Of a stretch of DNA of 5,182 bases, positions 4,632-5,182 are shown one piece after another. The position numbers and the translations under genes were made by a program. The DNA comes from Gemmataceae bacterium (lineage in GTDB: Bacteria > Planctomycetota > Planctomycetia > Gemmatales > Gemmataceae): NCBI GenBank assembly GCA_017853285.1, contig JAFMJU010000296.1:1-5182 (forward strand), given 5' to 3'. The notes below the pieces were generated by a model that was given only the letters and a program-made list of their open reading frames with translations, searched no databases and had not been told where the DNA came from. The number at the start of each line of letters is the position of its first letter. Positions within the stretch are counted from its first letter, which is position 1.

Positions 4632-5182
4632 TCAGGGGCAATTTCCCCGCCCGCCTTGGTGGTCAGGATTCCCAGCGTGCGGGCAGGTGTGGATTCGGCG
4701 GTGAAGCGGACGGATCCATCCGCGAACAACAGGTTGGCACCGCCGGAATGCAGCGATGAGTAGAGGTAGCCCCACTCGTTGGAGCCGTTGACCTTGAGGG
4801 GTAGCGGAGGGAGCCCGGCAACCGCCCCGCCGTTGCACCAATTGATGGCCTGGCCGATCTCGTAGGGATTGTCATTGGTTGCCCAGGCGCCACCCCGGGC
4901 GCGGGCGCAGTTGGGCGCCCCGGCGTTGGCCACCGCCACGGACATGAGTTTTCCATTGCGATAGAGATCCTCGCGGCCGGCATTCTCGCCCACCAGGATG
5001 GTGTTGGAGCTGCCGTCGAGGATGTCGGTGATCCGGCTGGTGGGCCGGGGGTCTGTAGCCAGTGCCCAGGGAGCCAGGACACCCTGGCGGGCGCCGGTCA
5101 ATTGGCTTACCCCGGTGAGGCCCGCGGTGGTGTTGAAGGTGGTGGCGATACCCTCGGGGGCGAAGTAGTCGGTGCAGGCGCC
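4628..5182 (-). CDS. DUF1559 family protein, C-terminal 184 residues (5' end outside window)
   Basis: The minus-strand frame is open from the right edge with no stop, so the gene starts beyond the window and a TTG at 5101 is not the start. The visible part begins GACTDYFAPEGI, then has DILDGSSNTILVGENAG, GGAWATNDNPYEIG, WCNGG, and the H-x9-DG motif in SLHSGGANLLFADGSVRF, ending LGILTTKAGGEIAPE. These are the standard C-terminal motifs of the DUF1559/PulG-like family; the N-terminal pilin-like helix is expected outside. It is a third paralogue, clearly different from the other two in its middle part. It ends 8 bp from the convergent hemP gene. The family assignment is firm; the function is not established. 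Confidence 0.9.
   Translation of the reverse strand, partial: GACTDYFAPEGIATTFNTTAGLTGVSQLTGARQGVLAPWALATDPRPTSRITDILDGSSNTILVGENAGREDLYRNGKLMSVAVANAGAPNCARARGGAWATNDNPYEIGQAINWCNGGAVAGLPPLPLKVNGSNEWGYLYSSLHSGGANLLFADGSVRFTAESTPARTLGILTTKAGGEIAPE

Overview
The window looks like a piece of a Planctomycetota chromosome, probably a Gemmatales or related lineage. It is GC-rich, and three of its seven genes belong to the DUF1559 pseudopilin-like family (GFTLIELLVV N-terminus, H-x9-DG C-terminus), which is massively expanded in that phylum. Genus cannot be told from the sequence. No mobile element, CRISPR array, tRNA or rRNA was seen.

Minus-strand block 1 (about 2148 down to 51): a complete, cysteine-rich DUF1559 protein, then a 60-aa lipoprotein 31 bp downstream, then a 219-aa lipoprotein 79 bp further on. 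This reads as one transcription unit. A perfect 14-bp hairpin lies between the second and third genes and may attenuate transcription. The unit ends with two successive hairpins, the second followed by a short T run.

Minus-strand block 2 (3009 to 2257): an orphan OmpR/PhoB-type response regulator. Its DNA-binding domain looks intact, but its receiver has Asn at the phospho-acceptor position and lacks two other usual residues, so it is probably not controlled by phosphorylation in the usual way. No histidine kinase is present in the window.

Minus-strand block 3 (4245 to 3229): a second complete DUF1559 protein. Its first 55 codons and its ribosome-binding leader are close to those of the first copy (47 identical residues, all 10 base differences synonymous).

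Plus strand (4446 to 4619): a 57-aa HemP/HmuP-type hemin uptake protein, transcribed divergently from the second DUF1559 gene. Their shared 200-bp, AT-richer intergenic region carries a Fur-box-like palindrome and plausible overlapping sigma70-type promoters in both directions. hemP ends 8 bp from the 3' end of a third, partial DUF1559 gene (minus strand) that runs off the right edge.

The most useful points are the missed hemP gene with its candidate iron-regulated divergent promoter, and the aspartate-less response regulator. I see no clearly new multi-gene system. The cluster of pseudopilin-like protein plus two lipoproteins is the closest to an uncharacterised envelope module.
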